A DNA stretch of 64,000 nt from Kineosporia mesophila (GCF_021129235.1 NZ_JAJOMA010000008.1:186001-250000); one strand, 5' to 3'. Numbered from the stretch's first letter, positions 9,772 through 18,409 are shown. Notes: a model not told the origin generated them from the sequence alone. A program made the numbers and translations.

Positions 9772-10527
9772 TCAGATTGCCTGGCCTCCGGTCACCGGCA
9801 GCACGACGCCGGTGACGAAGCTCGCGCGGTCGCTCAGCAGCCAGGCGGCGGCCTGGGCGATCTCCTCGGGGCGGGCCGGGCGCTTCATCGGGATGGCGGC
9901 CGTGCCCTGCTCGATGGTGCCCGGGCTGGCCCGCTCCCAGTCGGCCACCATCTCGGTCAGGGTCAGGCCGGGAGCGATCGCGTTGATCCGGATGCCCTGA
10001 CCGGCGTACTCCACCGCGGCGCTCGCGGTCAGGCTGTTCACCGCCCGCTTGGCCGCGCCGTAGGCGGGCAGGGCCGGGTTCGCGACCAGGGCGCCGATGC
10101 TGCTGCAGTTCACGATCGCCCCACCGGTTTCCGCCATGGCCCGCACCTGGGCCGCCACGGCGAAGTACACGCCCTTGTAGTTGACCCGGTTCACCAGGTC
10201 GAAGTGTTCTTCGGAGGTGTCCCCGACGGGGCCGGGCGGGATCGAGACCCCGGCGTTGTTGAAGGCGCCGTCCAGCCGGCCGTGCCGCTCGATCGTGGTC
10301 GCGACGGCCCGGTCGATGTCCGCGACCACCCCGAGATCGGCCACCACGTACGAGGCGTGCCCACCCGCGTCCGCAATCTGGTTCGTGACCTCCCCGAGCG
10401 CGGCCGACCCCCGGGAGGCCAGCACCACGGTGGCCCCCTCGGCGGCGAACAGCCGCGCGGCCGCCGCGCCGATACCCCGGCTGGCCCCGGTGACCAGGAT
10501 GACCTTGTCGTTCAGCAGTGTGCTCAT
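9772..10527 (-). CDS. Short-chain dehydrogenase/reductase
   Basis: A 251-residue classical SDR using NAD(P)H. Motifs in order: TGASRGIG (13-20), NNAG (about 90), catalytic Ser in IVNCSSIGAL, YGAAK (YxxxK) and IAPGLTLTEM. The basic residue in ASRG after beta-2 (VVLASRG) suggests an NADP preference. The C-terminus GVVLPVTGGQAI is the normal SDR end. The ATG at 10527 begins just before the first beta strand. It is divergent from an XRE regulator 97 bp away, which may control it. The substrate is unknown. Confidence 0.88.
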   Translation of the reverse strand: MSTLLNDKVILVTGASRGIGAAAARLFAAEGATVVLASRGSAALGEVTNQIADAGGHASYVVADLGVVADIDRAVATTIERHGRLDGAFNNAGVSIPPGPVGDTSEEHFDLVNRVNYKGVYFAVAAQVRAMAETGGAIVNCSSIGALVANPALPAYGAAKRAVNSLTASAAVEYAGQGIRINAIAPGLTLTEMVADWERASPGTIEQGTAAIPMKRPARPEEIAQAAAWLLSDRASFVTGVVLPVTGGQAI

Positions 10528-10612
10528 GACGGCCAGCCTGGAACCGGCGGCCGGGAACAGGCAGGCCCGGCCCGTACCCCTCACCACCCCTCACCGTGGC
10601 GCCCGCCCGGGT

Positions 10613-10618
10613 CATGAT
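10613..10618 (+). promoter_or_regulatory. -10 box (CATGAT) of a probable leaderless promoter
   Basis: CATGAT is separated by 6 nt from the GTG at 10625 of the XRE regulator. It matches the spacing of the other leaderless starts in the window, although the box itself is weak. Confidence 0.35.
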
Positions 10619-10624
10619 GGAGGC

Positions 10625-11479
10625 GTGAACCAGCGAGAGCTCGGCGCCTTCCTGCGTCTGCACCGTGAGCGCATCCGGCCCCAGGACGCCGGGGTGCCGG
10701 TCGCCGGACCGCGCCGCACGCCCGGACTGCGCCGGGAGGAGGTCGCCGGCCTGGCCCACGTCTCCACCCAGCACTACACCCGTCTGGAGCAGGGTCGCGG
10801 GTCGCTGCCCTCGCGTCCGGTGCTCGCCGCGCTGGCCCGGGCCCTGCGCCTGGACGACGTGCAGCGCCGGCACCTCTACGCCCTGGCCGGTGAGGCGTTC
10901 AGCGTCCCGCCCGGACCGCCCTCCGACGTCCCCGGCCACGTCCGCGAACTGATCGGGCGGCTCCCGGACACCGCGGCCCTGGTGCTCGGCGCGGCCTACG
11001 ACGTGCTGGCCTGGAACCGCCTCGGGGCGGCGCTGTTCGGCGACTTCTCGGCCCTGGTGCCGGGGGAGCGGAACCTGCTGCGGATGTACCACCAGCCGCA
11101 GGTCCGGGTGAAGGTGCCGGTCATCGGGCGGCTGCTCGACGACGGTGCGTTCCTGCGGTCCGCGGTCGGGCAGATGCGCATCGTGCTGGCGCGGTACCCG
11201 GGCGACGGGTCCACCCGGCGGCTCGTCGGCGACCTGCTCCGCGACAGCCCCGAGTTCGCGCGGTCGTGGCCCGCCGGCGAGGTGGCCGAGGTGCCGCACC
11301 TGAGGAAGACTTTCGATCATCCGGCGGTGGGTGTGCTGGAGCTGCGCTGCGACGTGCTCGCGGTACCCGAGCGCGACCAGCAGGTGATCCTCTACACGGC
11401 GGATCCGGGATCGCCGGCCGAGAGCGCGCTGCGCCTTCTCGGGGTGATCGGCACCCAGCGGATGGACGTGTCCGGCTGA
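10625..11479 (+). CDS. XRE-family regulator with MmyB-like ligand-binding domain
   Basis: A 284-residue DNA-binding regulator. Residues ~1-75 are a Cro/C1-type helix-turn-helix (RRTPGLRREEVAGLAHVSTQ, then YTRLEQGRG). Residues ~100-270 are the MmyB-like sensor domain, with ALVLGAAYDVLAWNRLGAAL and HPAVGVLELRCDVLAVPERD. Proteins with this layout usually repress a divergently transcribed oxidoreductase and are thought to bind a fatty-acid-like ligand. Here the divergent neighbour is an SDR, consistent with that arrangement. The start is set by the -10 box 6 nt before the GTG. Confidence 0.88.
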   Translation: MNQRELGAFLRLHRERIRPQDAGVPVAGPRRTPGLRREEVAGLAHVSTQHYTRLEQGRGSLPSRPVLAALARALRLDDVQRRHLYALAGEAFSVPPGPPSDVPGHVRELIGRLPDTAALVLGAAYDVLAWNRLGAALFGDFSALVPGERNLLRMYHQPQVRVKVPVIGRLLDDGAFLRSAVGQMRIVLARYPGDGSTRRLVGDLLRDSPEFARSWPAGEVAEVPHLRKTFDHPAVGVLELRCDVLAVPERDQQVILYTADPGSPAESALRLLGVIGTQRMDVSG

Positions 11480-11495
11480 TTCCCGAGTCAGCCTC

Positions 11496-11501
11496 TAGGC
11501 T
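11496..11501 (+). promoter_or_regulatory. -10 box (TAGGCT) of the cls leaderless promoter
   Basis: TAGGCT is followed by 6 nt and then the ATG at 11508. No ribosome binding site is present, so transcription probably begins at the start codon. Confidence 0.55.
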
Positions 11502-11507
11502 CCGCCC

Positions 11508-12959
11508 ATGAGCTGGGATCAGGCGCTGACGTGGAGCTACGTGGTCGGCGAGTACATCATCAAGATCTTCGCGGTCGGGACCGTGCCGGAGAACCGCCGG
11601 CCCGCGTCCTCGTCCGCCTGGCTGCTGCTCATCCTGTTCCTGCCGGTCGTCGGGCTGCCGCTGTTCTGGCTGATCGGCAGCCCCTACGTGCAGGGACGGC
11701 GCTACCGGATCCAGGCGCAGGCCAACCACATCCTGGCCGAGCGCTCGGCCCATCTGCCGCTGGTACCCGAAGGGGTGAACCCCTCGCAGGCCCTGACCGG
11801 CCTACTCCGGCAGAACCGGCAGCTCACCGGGATGCCCTGCGTGGACGGGCGGGTGCGGGCGGTGCACGACGACGCGGTGAGCACGTACCTGGCGATGGCC
11901 GCGGCGGTGGACGCGGCGACCCAGTACGTGAGCGTCGAGTTCTACATCATGAGCTGGGACGACACGACCGACCCGTTCTTCACCGCGCTGAAGAACGCGG
12001 TCGGGCGCGGCGTGCGGGTGCGGTTGCTGATGGACCACCTGGGATCGCGGAAGTACCCGCACTGGAACATTTTCCAGAAGCGACTGACGCTGGCCGGGAT
12101 CGAGTGGCACCTGATGATGCCGATCAAGCCGCTCCAGGGCCGCTGGCGCCGCCCCGACCTGCGCAACCACCGCAAGCTGCTGGTGGTGGACGGTGACGTG
12201 GCGTTCATCGGCTCGCACAACCTGATCGACCCGCACTACGGCAGCGAGACCAACGCCCGGGTCGGCCGGGCCTGGCACGACCTGTCGCTGGAGGTGACCG
12301 GCGAGGTGGTGGCCTCGGTCGAGGCGGTGTTCGCGACCGACTGGTTCATCGAGACCGGTGAGCTGGTGCAGGCCCGCCGCCCGGTGCAGGACCCGGTCGA
12401 CCACGGCGAGAACGCGCTGCAGATCGTGCCGTCCGGGCCGGGTTTCCCGACCGAGCCCAACCTGCGCCTGTTCGTCAGCCTCATCCACATGGCCACCAGG
12501 CGGGTGGCCATCACCAGCCCGTACTTCGTGCCGGACGAGTCGTTGCTGGCCGCCATCACCACCGCGGTCTACCGAGGGGTGACGGTGGAGCTGTTCGTCG
12601 GGGAGCAGGCCGACCAGTTCCTCGTCGGCCACGCCCAGCGCTCCTACTACCGGGCGCTGCTGGAGGCGGGCGTGCACATCCACCTGTACCCGGCCCCGGC
12701 CGTGCTGCACGCCAAGTACCTGACCGTGGACGACGAGGTCGGGGTGATCGGCTCGTCCAACATGGACTTCCGGTCGTTCGCCCTGACCTACGAGGTGATG
12801 CTGCTCGGCTTCGGCGGCGACCTGGTGAAGCGGCTGCAGGCGAACGACGATCTGTACCGGTCGGTGTCGCGGGAGCTCACGCTGGAGGAATGGCTGCAGG
12901 AGCCCTGGCGGCGGCGGTACGTGGACAACGTGTGCCGGCTCACCGCCGCGCTGATGTAG
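11508..12959 (+). CDS. cls: Cardiolipin synthase (phospholipase D type)
   Basis: A 483-residue membrane enzyme that joins two phosphatidylglycerols into cardiolipin. Two N-terminal transmembrane helices (about residues 5-22 and 35-55, the second WLLLILFLPVVGLPLFWLIG) precede two HKD phosphodiesterase motifs: HRKLLVVDGDVAFIGSHN and HAKYLTVDDEVGVIGSSNMD. The length matches bacterial ClsA-type enzymes (about 480). The C-terminal LEEWLQEPWRRRYVDN is also characteristic. It stands alone with its own leaderless promoter. Confidence 0.93.
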   Translation: MSWDQALTWSYVVGEYIIKIFAVGTVPENRRPASSSAWLLLILFLPVVGLPLFWLIGSPYVQGRRYRIQAQANHILAERSAHLPLVPEGVNPSQALTGLLRQNRQLTGMPCVDGRVRAVHDDAVSTYLAMAAAVDAATQYVSVEFYIMSWDDTTDPFFTALKNAVGRGVRVRLLMDHLGSRKYPHWNIFQKRLTLAGIEWHLMMPIKPLQGRWRRPDLRNHRKLLVVDGDVAFIGSHNLIDPHYGSETNARVGRAWHDLSLEVTGEVVASVEAVFATDWFIETGELVQARRPVQDPVDHGENALQIVPSGPGFPTEPNLRLFVSLIHMATRRVAITSPYFVPDESLLAAITTAVYRGVTVELFVGEQADQFLVGHAQRSYYRALLEAGVHIHLYPAPAVLHAKYLTVDDEVGVIGSSNMDFRSFALTYEVMLLGFGGDLVKRLQANDDLYRSVSRELTLEEWLQEPWRRRYVDNVCRLTAALM

Positions 12960-12981
12960 GAAGCAGATCCCGGCTGTCCGG

Positions 12982-13180
12982 GTGGAGTACGGCACCGGTC
13001 CGGGCGATCGGCTGCGCGCGGCCGGGGGATCGATGACGGCGACGTCGCCGGAGATCCTGGCCGAGGTGGCGAGCAACGACCTATCCGCTGGAAAGGTGGC
13101 CGAGGCGTTCGAGGAGCCGGGGCGGCGGCACACCCGCGGCAAGATCGTCCTGGTGCCCGAGCTCTGCCCCTCCGGGCCAC
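12982..13180 (+). pseudogene. Decayed C-terminal fragment of a zinc-type (MDR) dehydrogenase
   Basis: In one frame the sequence reads VEYGTGPGDRLRAAGG and then LAEVASNDLSAGKVAEAFEE followed by RHTRGKIVLVPE. The last two blocks resemble the end of quinone-oxidoreductase-like MDR proteins (LAE..., VAEAF..., HTRGKIVL). The first resembles a loop about 100 residues earlier, so the middle appears to be deleted. There is no start region, Rossmann fold or stop at the expected place. An intact protein of this family ending in HARGKIILKP is encoded at 34122-35048. This is a relic by inference from motifs only. Confidence 0.5.
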
Positions 13181-13315
13181 TCGGGGCAGGAAAAATTGCC
13201 CGTTCCGGCCGTTTGGGTTGGGCCAAATGGGTGGTTCCCCTCAGGACGCAGGGTGACTGCGTCGATACTAAGGAGTTAACACCCAGTCCTGCCAGTTACG
13301 GGAGGGAACCAGCCG

Positions 13316-14431
13316 ATGTCGGCCGCCGTCCGCCGGGCAGCGCTCGTCGTGACGGCCGAGATGGCCGTCACCGTCGTTGCCTGGGCCGCCCTGAAGGTCC
13401 TCGACCTGCACCCGAGTCCGCTACGGGGCCTGCTGCCCGCCTGGGGCGCCTGCTTCGTGCTCTACACCGCGCCGGTGCAGGACTGGCTGGCCCGCCGCAC
13501 CCTCGCCGGTGAGGCGCCGAACCTGGTGCTGACCTCGGTCGCGGTCTGGGCCGCGATGACCACCACCGAGGTGCCGAGCATCTACCCGGTGGTGATCGGG
13601 GTCCTGACCATGGAGATCGCCCAGCGCGACTCGTCCACCCGCACCGCCCTGACCGGGCTGGTGCTGATGATCCTCGGCACCGGCGCCTCCCAGCTGGCGG
13701 TGCACGCCGGCTGGATCTCCAGCGTGGTCGCCCCGGCGCCCTCCGACCATCTCGCGGTGGTCCTGACCGCTGTCGGCGGGGTGGTGCTGGTGCGCGGGGT
13801 GGCCGTGGCCCGGCGCTCGGCCTCGACCCGGACCGCGCTGGTGCAGGAACAGCGGCTGCGCCACGACGAGCTGCAGTACGTCGCGGGACACGACACCCTG
13901 ACCGGGCTCCTCAGCCGCCGGGGCCTGGAACCGGTGGCGACGGCGGCCGGGGCCGCGGCCCGGCCCGGGCACGGGGTGGCCCTGATGTTCCTCGACCTGG
14001 ACGGTTTCAAGGCCGTCAACGACGCGCACGGGCACGCCGTGGGCGACGAACTGCTGAGCGTGGCCGCGGAACGGTTCGCCAGGGCCCTGGGGCCGGACGC
14101 CGCGCTGGCCCGGATGGGCGGCGACGAGTTCGTGGCCGTGCTGCATCCCGTCAGTTCCGCGGCCGCGGCCGACCAGCGGGCCCAGGACGTGCAGGCCGCG
14201 CTGGAGGACGACTTCCTGCTCGACGAGCCCGGGATCGTCGTGCACGTGGGTGTCAGCGTGGGGCTGGCCTGGTCGGACGAGCCGGTCGGGGTGGAGCGGC
14301 TGCTGCGCGACGCCGACCGGGCGATGTACCGGGACAAGCGCCGGCGCAAGGGAGATCGCCGGCTCGGACCCCGGGCACTCGACCTCGACGCAGTGTCAGA
14401 CCTGACCGTCGGGATGGCCGGCCGGGGCTGA
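13316..14431 (+). CDS. Membrane diguanylate cyclase (GGDEF)
   Basis: A 371-residue protein predicted to make cyclic di-GMP. Residues 1-170 hold about five hydrophobic helices, forming a membrane sensor of unknown ligand. Residues ~190-355 are a GGDEF domain: HDTLTGLLSRRGLE, FLDLDGFKAVNDAHGH, an intact active site MGGDEFVAVL, and SVGLAWSDEP. The usual RxxD inhibitory site five residues before GGDEF is absent (the stretch reads GPDAALARM), so product inhibition through that site is not expected. The ATG follows GGGAGG. The last 36 bp overlap a convergent hypothetical gene. Confidence 0.92.
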   Translation: MSAAVRRAALVVTAEMAVTVVAWAALKVLDLHPSPLRGLLPAWGACFVLYTAPVQDWLARRTLAGEAPNLVLTSVAVWAAMTTTEVPSIYPVVIGVLTMEIAQRDSSTRTALTGLVLMILGTGASQLAVHAGWISSVVAPAPSDHLAVVLTAVGGVVLVRGVAVARRSASTRTALVQEQRLRHDELQYVAGHDTLTGLLSRRGLEPVATAAGAAARPGHGVALMFLDLDGFKAVNDAHGHAVGDELLSVAAERFARALGPDAALARMGGDEFVAVLHPVSSAAAADQRAQDVQAALEDDFLLDEPGIVVHVGVSVGLAWSDEPVGVERLLRDADRAMYRDKRRRKGDRRLGPRALDLDAVSDLTVGMAGRG

Positions 14432-14935
14432 GCCGGGGTTCTCCAGGAGGTTCAGGATCCCGGCGAGCAGCCGCAGGCGGGACTCGTCGTCCCGGTGGCC
14501 GGGCTCGTACTCCTCCCGCACGTCGTGCAGCAACTGCCGGGCGTGCATGATGCGGCGGGCCCGGTGCCTGGCCTGGTCGTCGGCCAGGTCCAGCAGCAGC
14601 TCGTCCAGCGCCAGGAGGGCGGGTACGGAAGCCCCGGCAGGCTCGCCGCGGCGTGGGGAGGGGACGATCCGGGCCTGGTCGTGGCGCGCGTCGAGCAGCA
14701 GGTTGCGCACCTGCCGCAGCAGCATCGGGCGCTCGCCGGGCTCCCCGTCGAGGCCGCGGTGCAGCAGGCACTCGGCCAGTTCCAGGCGGGGGTCGAAGCG
14801 CACCTCGAGCCCGGCGTCGGGGGCCAGGCCGCGGCCGCTGCCCCGGGGCCGTCGCGCCGGGGTGGGGAGCCGGTGCCGGACGTTGCCGGGTGCGGTCGGG
14901 GTGACCGGGCCGGTGTCGTTCTGGTGGGTCGTCAT
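14396..14935 (-). CDS. Hypothetical helical protein
   Basis: A 179-residue predicted cytoplasmic protein, not recognised. The first 40 residues are Pro/Arg-rich and probably disordered. The rest is helical and charged, with LELAECLLHRGLD, LALDELLLDLADDQARHRAR and SRLRLLAGILNLLE. The ATG at 14935 follows a G-rich stretch. It is preceded on the same strand, 170 bp upstream, by another small orphan gene and overlaps the end of the convergent cyclase gene by 36 bp. Confidence 0.55.
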   Translation of the reverse strand: MTTHQNDTGPVTPTAPGNVRHRLPTPARRPRGSGRGLAPDAGLEVRFDPRLELAECLLHRGLDGEPGERPMLLRQVRNLLLDARHDQARIVPSPRRGEPAGASVPALLALDELLLDLADDQARHRARRIMHARQLLHDVREEYEPGHRDDESRLRLLAGILNLLENPGSAPAGHPDGQV

Positions 14936-15105
14936 GCGGGTTCCCCCGAGTTGGAATCGCCGGTGATCTCGCCGTCGGCCGGTCGCCGGTGCACCCGGCC
15001 CGGACGGTCCCGCCCGAGCGCGTGCTGCCGGCGCCGGTGGTCCCGGGGCAGGTCGGTGAGGCTGGTCCCGAACCGGACGCTTCTCGTGGGCCGGGATCGG
15101 CTCGG

Positions 15106-15492
15106 TCACGGCCGGCGGGTGTGCCGGCCGTCGCGGCGCGGGCCGATCGCGTCGTCCGCCGTGGCGCACAGCCGTGGCCAGATCTGGCTGACCCACAGCT
15201 CCCAGGCGAACGTCACGGCCAGGCCCCTGCCGACCTCGATGACGATCTCGGGGGAGTTCTCCGGTGCGCTCACCCGCAGGGAGCTCCCGAGATCGACCAG
15301 GCGCGGCTCGAGCTCGGTGAGGTCGAGCATCTGCTGATCGTCGTGCCCCGGGCCGCCCTGGCGGGGTACCGGAGGGCGCCGGCGATTGATCATCGACTCG
15401 GCCAGGACCTCGTCGACGACCGCCTGGATCGCCTCGACCCCGGCGCTTCCGCGGGCGAACACCCAGCGGCGCGCCTCGTCGTTCTCCGTCAT
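15106..15492 (-). CDS. Hypothetical protein, 128 residues
   Basis: A small soluble protein that was not recognised. It starts MTENDEARRWVFARGSAG and has a central acidic region. A more hydrophobic stretch (VIEVGRGLAVTFAWELWVSQ) precedes a basic C-terminus. The start at 15492 was chosen because the residues upstream (RAAANGGSDA) look like non-coding readthrough. It lies upstream of the 179-residue orphan on the same strand, so the two may be cotranscribed. Confidence 0.5.
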   Translation of the reverse strand: MTENDEARRWVFARGSAGVEAIQAVVDEVLAESMINRRRPPVPRQGGPGHDDQQMLDLTELEPRLVDLGSSLRVSAPENSPEIVIEVGRGLAVTFAWELWVSQIWPRLCATADDAIGPRRDGRHTRRP

Positions 15493-15652
15493 GGCGTCAG
15501 AACCCCCGTTTGCAGCCGCCCTCAACGGTCTGAGTTTAGGGCGGCGGCGATCACAGCCGGAGCGCCGCGCCGGAAAGTGACCCCACCCGAACGGCGTTCG
15601 AGCCGTAACCCCCGGAAGGGCAAACCCTTCCGAAGGCGTCGTGACCGGGCGA

Positions 15653-16006
15653 TTACGCTGTCGTGTCCTGACGGGAGCTCTGCCAGTCGGCGACCATCTT
15701 CTTGGGAGCCTTCTGGCGCCAGGCGGCGACCAGGAGCTCGTTCATCAGCGCGGGGTCAGCCTCGGCCAGCGTCACCTTCACGCCGTCGAGTTTCTGCCCC
15801 CACCAAAGCTCTTCACAGGCTTCGGGCTGCTCGGACACGGCCTCGTGCACGTTTTCTTCGGGCACGAACACGTGTATCTGATCGCGTTCCGGCGGCATCG
15901 TGGCGAAGATGCTGCCGCGTACGCGAAATGACGTCATGGCGAAGTGCGGCTGCTCGCGTGTCTCGGGTAGGCCGAGTGCGAGCGCGCGGACCTCAGTCTC
16001 ATCCAT
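15653..16006 (-). CDS. MmcQ/YjbR-family protein
   Basis: A 117-residue protein of the MmcQ/YjbR fold, a small alpha/beta domain related to the phenylalanyl-tRNA synthetase B5 and DNA-binding CyaY-like folds. Typical features are the start MDETEVRALALGLPET, FRVRGSIFATMPPERDQIHV and the C-terminal LLVAAWRQKAPKKMVADW. Function is unknown; DNA binding has been proposed for the family. The ATG at 16006 follows GAGAGGG. It is probably monocistronic, because two strong hairpins separate it from the upstream genes. Confidence 0.88.
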   Translation of the reverse strand: MDETEVRALALGLPETREQPHFAMTSFRVRGSIFATMPPERDQIHVFVPEENVHEAVSEQPEACEELWWGQKLDGVKVTLAEADPALMNELLVAAWRQKAPKKMVADWQSSRQDTTA

Positions 16007-16112
16007 GGTCGTTCCCTCTCGACCGGCGGACCCAGATTGGCTCCGGATTGCTGGGACAGACTACTCCCCCACCTGTACTGATTGTACTGACGGGTGAGTA
16101 GAGGGCCGGACG

Positions 16113-16184
16113 GCGAAATGCCCGGCCGCTGGATCCGGCCGGGCACTTCGCTGCGGTCAGCCCCTCGACCCGGGGCTGACCGCA
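16113..16184 (-). terminator. Two back-to-back hairpins after the DUF397 gene
   Basis: The arms 16152-16164 and 16172-16184 are a perfect 13-bp inverted repeat with a 7-nt loop. Immediately adjacent, 16113-16128 and 16136-16151 form a 16-bp stem with one A-C mismatch and a 7-nt loop. The pair lies 69 bp past the DUF397 stop and before the MmcQ gene, as expected for transcription termination. No long T-run follows on the minus strand. Confidence 0.7.
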
Positions 16185-16252
16185 CAGCGATGGATCTTTT
16201 CGGCGCCCTGCCACCGGCTGCTCCGGGGGCGGCAGCTGAATCCGCTGAGTGA

Positions 16253-16465
16253 TCAGTGGGCCAGGTGGTCCAGCTCGCCGGACTTCGCGCCGGTCACCCA
16301 GGTGGAGAATCCCACCGGGTGCAGGCGCAGGGTCGGGCCCTGGCCGTGCTGTTTCGTGTCGCGGACCTCGACAGCGGCCTGGTGCAGCCGCATTTCGACG
16401 CATGAGCCGGTCGCGCTGGATCGGGCGGCCTTGATCCAATGCGTCGGGTCGGGGGTGGTGCTCAT
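16253..16465 (-). CDS. DUF397 protein
   Basis: A 70-residue protein of the DUF397 family, with WIKAARSSATGSCVEMRL at the N-terminus and FSTWVTGAKSGELDHL at the C-terminus (the family ends in a W..F/W..G.KxGEFD pattern). DUF397 proteins are almost always encoded next to an XRE/DUF5753 regulator and are thought to act with it as a small toxin-like or antagonist partner; many affect development in streptomycetes. The start overlaps the stop of the XRE gene by 4 bp (ATGA). Confidence 0.9.
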   Translation of the reverse strand: MSTTPDPTHWIKAARSSATGSCVEMRLHQAAVEVRDTKQHGQGPTLRLHPVGFSTWVTGAKSGELDHLAH

Positions 16466-17301
16466 GTCACGAACTCCTTCACTGGGACGGACTTGCCGTA
16501 CAGTTCGCCGAAAATTCTCCTGTACTCGGCCAGTTCGCGCGCTGTCTCCATGTAGCGCGAGTCCAAGTGGCTTTCCGTATACACCACGGCCGGATCAGCC
16601 GGGTCGGGAAAGTCCAGCAAGGTAAAAACGCCGCCCGCGGTCCAGGGGTGAGGTCCCTCGGAGAACGGGCGGATTCGAATGTCGATCTGATTGCTCAGGT
16701 CCAAGAGGTGTTCGATCTGATCTCGCATCACATCGTCCGAGCCGACGGTGTACCGCAGCGCGGCCTCCCCGAGAACGATCCTGATGTCGCACACAGGATC
16801 ATTTGACATTAGCACGCGCTGCCGTTCTAAACGGAATTTAAGCCGCTTCCGGCGAACCTCGTCACTCGGCCCACTCAAGGTACCCAGAATTGCATAGGCA
16901 TATGCCGGGGTTTGTAAAAGCCCATGGACCACATCGCCATCCCAGGCGCGCATGTGAGTACAGGCGGCTTCGAGGTCGGCGAGTAATCCGAGATCTCCGG
17001 AGACGACATCGCGATAGCTGTCCACAATGCCCGGTTTGAGGGCACTTCGGCTGAGATGAATGAGTTCTTCCGTCTGACCGTCCGGAATATCATAGATTCT
17101 TGATAATTCACGGATGTCGCCGGGCTTGGCGAGCGTTCTTCCGGATTCAATCCGGTAAATCTTGGTGTGATGCACCAGCAGTGCAGTAGCCGCGTCTTCC
17201 TGCGTCTTGCTGGCGCGTTCCCGCCACCCTTTCAACCGCTGACCGACTCGTCTTTGTGCCAAGGACGGTGGTCGTTCGTGCTTCCCTGCATCGGTGGCCA
17301 T
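16462..17301 (-). CDS. XRE-family regulator with DUF5753 domain
   Basis: A 279-residue regulator. Residues ~10-75 are the helix-turn-helix (QRRVGQRLKGWRERASKTQE, HHTKIYRIESGRTLAKPGDI). Residues ~100-275 are the DUF5753 domain (YRDVVSGDLGLLADLEAACT, VHGLLQTPAYAYA, IDIRIRPFSEG, VVYTESHLDSRYMET). The ATG at 17301 is preferred over the one at 17310 because GAGGGG lies 9 nt before it. It is translationally coupled to the DUF397 gene. Codon use is less GC-biased than in neighbours, which could mean recent transfer. Confidence 0.9.
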   Translation of the reverse strand: MATDAGKHERPPSLAQRRVGQRLKGWRERASKTQEDAATALLVHHTKIYRIESGRTLAKPGDIRELSRIYDIPDGQTEELIHLSRSALKPGIVDSYRDVVSGDLGLLADLEAACTHMRAWDGDVVHGLLQTPAYAYAILGTLSGPSDEVRRKRLKFRLERQRVLMSNDPVCDIRIVLGEAALRYTVGSDDVMRDQIEHLLDLSNQIDIRIRPFSEGPHPWTAGGVFTLLDFPDPADPAVVYTESHLDSRYMETARELAEYRRIFGELYGKSVPVKEFVT

Positions 17302-17446
17302 AGCGCGCATCCCCTCGTGCCCAGCCTGCTGTTCAACCCTTTCCCAGGACTGCTGTAGCGCATTGCCTGCGACGCGAGCCATGCATATAGCGGCCTGTGA
17401 GATGCAGGGTTGCACAGAACGTGCCCTGTTCGCCACCTTGGGTGAC

Positions 17447-17899
17447 ATGTCCGATACGCGCAGTCGCAATGTGGCAGTACCTCGGCGCCGCCGCGTCCCG
17501 CGTCGGGTCGAGCCCATCATCAGTCTTCATCGTGATGATGGTGGGGTTTGTGAGGCGTGCGGTGCTATTTGGCCATGTTCGGGGATCATTTCCACGCTCC
17601 GGACCGGCCGGGTCGAACTGCCGCTCGTCAATGGACGGGGTTACAACACCGGAGTCGCCGTGACCGCGGCGATCATGGACGATCTCGTCATTCTCTGGGC
17701 CGGTGATCGGACGCTGGCGGTGCTCCACCGGGGTCCGCTCGCGGACTGGCTGTGGCATCCCACGGGATGCCGGCTGATCCAGGACGACATCGTGCTCTAC
17801 GACCAGGACGGTCGTCTGGGGCTGACGATCGATGAGGAGGCGGCGTACTTCGTGGACGACCAGGCGGTCGAGACACTCCGATCGGTGATCATGAGATGA
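17447..17899 (+). CDS. Small orphan protein with CxxCG motif
   Basis: A 150-residue protein, not recognised by family. A basic N-terminus (PRRRRVPRRVEP) is followed by a possible metal knuckle CEACGAIWPCSG. The rest alternates short strands and helices (DLVILWAGDRTLAVLHRG, LADWLWHPTGCRLIQDDIVL, YDQDGRLGLTIDEEAAYFVD). It overlaps the next gene by 4 bp (ATGA) and is divergent from the XRE/DUF397 pair, a neighbourhood often seen in actinomycetes. The start is uncertain: the frame is open upstream, but MSDTRSR marks the change to gene-like codon use. Confidence 0.6.
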   Translation: MSDTRSRNVAVPRRRRVPRRVEPIISLHRDDGGVCEACGAIWPCSGIISTLRTGRVELPLVNGRGYNTGVAVTAAIMDDLVILWAGDRTLAVLHRGPLADWLWHPTGCRLIQDDIVLYDQDGRLGLTIDEEAAYFVDDQAVETLRSVIMR

Positions 17900-18255
17900 G
17901 CGTCATCCCGAGGCAGGAAGCCTCGTCATCGATCGATCTGCGGGCTCATCTGCGCACCGAACTGGCAGAGCTGGAGCGCACTCTCGTGGGCCCGCTGCAC
18001 CAGGTGAAGTCGGAGGGCGACGAGGTGCGGGCCGTGGCGCGACGGCGCCTGAGGCACACGGTGGAGGCGTTGACCTTCGTGCTCGATGCGCATCCGGTGG
18101 ACGGGGCGGGGCGGTGTCACACCTGTGGCCGGCTGCGCAAGTGCCCGGCCTCGGAGCTGCTGCGGGCCTGGGTCTCCGGATGGCTGAACACCGGGGGGCT
18201 GGCGATGCGCAGGGAAGGAGATCCCGAGCTGGTGTCGAGCCGGCGCCTCGAGTAG
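17896..18255 (+). CDS. Small orphan protein with CxxCG motif
   Basis: A 119-residue protein. Residues 1-75 are helical (LRAHLRTELAELERTLVGPL), followed by CHTCGRLRKCP, the same kind of short cysteine motif as its upstream partner, then a Trp-containing helix (LLRAWVSGWLNTG). A similar Cx2CG...C layout recurs in small actinobacterial regulatory genes near XRE/DUF397 loci, but no function can be assigned. Translation is coupled to the preceding gene. Confidence 0.6.
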   Translation: MSVIPRQEASSSIDLRAHLRTELAELERTLVGPLHQVKSEGDEVRAVARRRLRHTVEALTFVLDAHPVDGAGRCHTCGRLRKCPASELLRAWVSGWLNTGGLAMRREGDPELVSSRRLE

Positions 18256-18409
18256 GGGTTTTCACCTACTAGGCGTTTTCTCACGTGAAGTGTCAGCGGT
18301 GATGGCAAGAGGCGGATTCAGCGGGTTCAAGAGGGTGGGGCGGCGGTCCGATGGTGCCGCCGCCTGGGTCTCTCTCCATGAATGGTTGTACGAGTTCTTC
18401 GTGACTTTG

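Noticed and set aside
12982-13512. 176-codon plus-strand gene
   Set aside because: Only the first third resembles a protein (MDR relic); the rest overlaps the cyclase gene in another frame.
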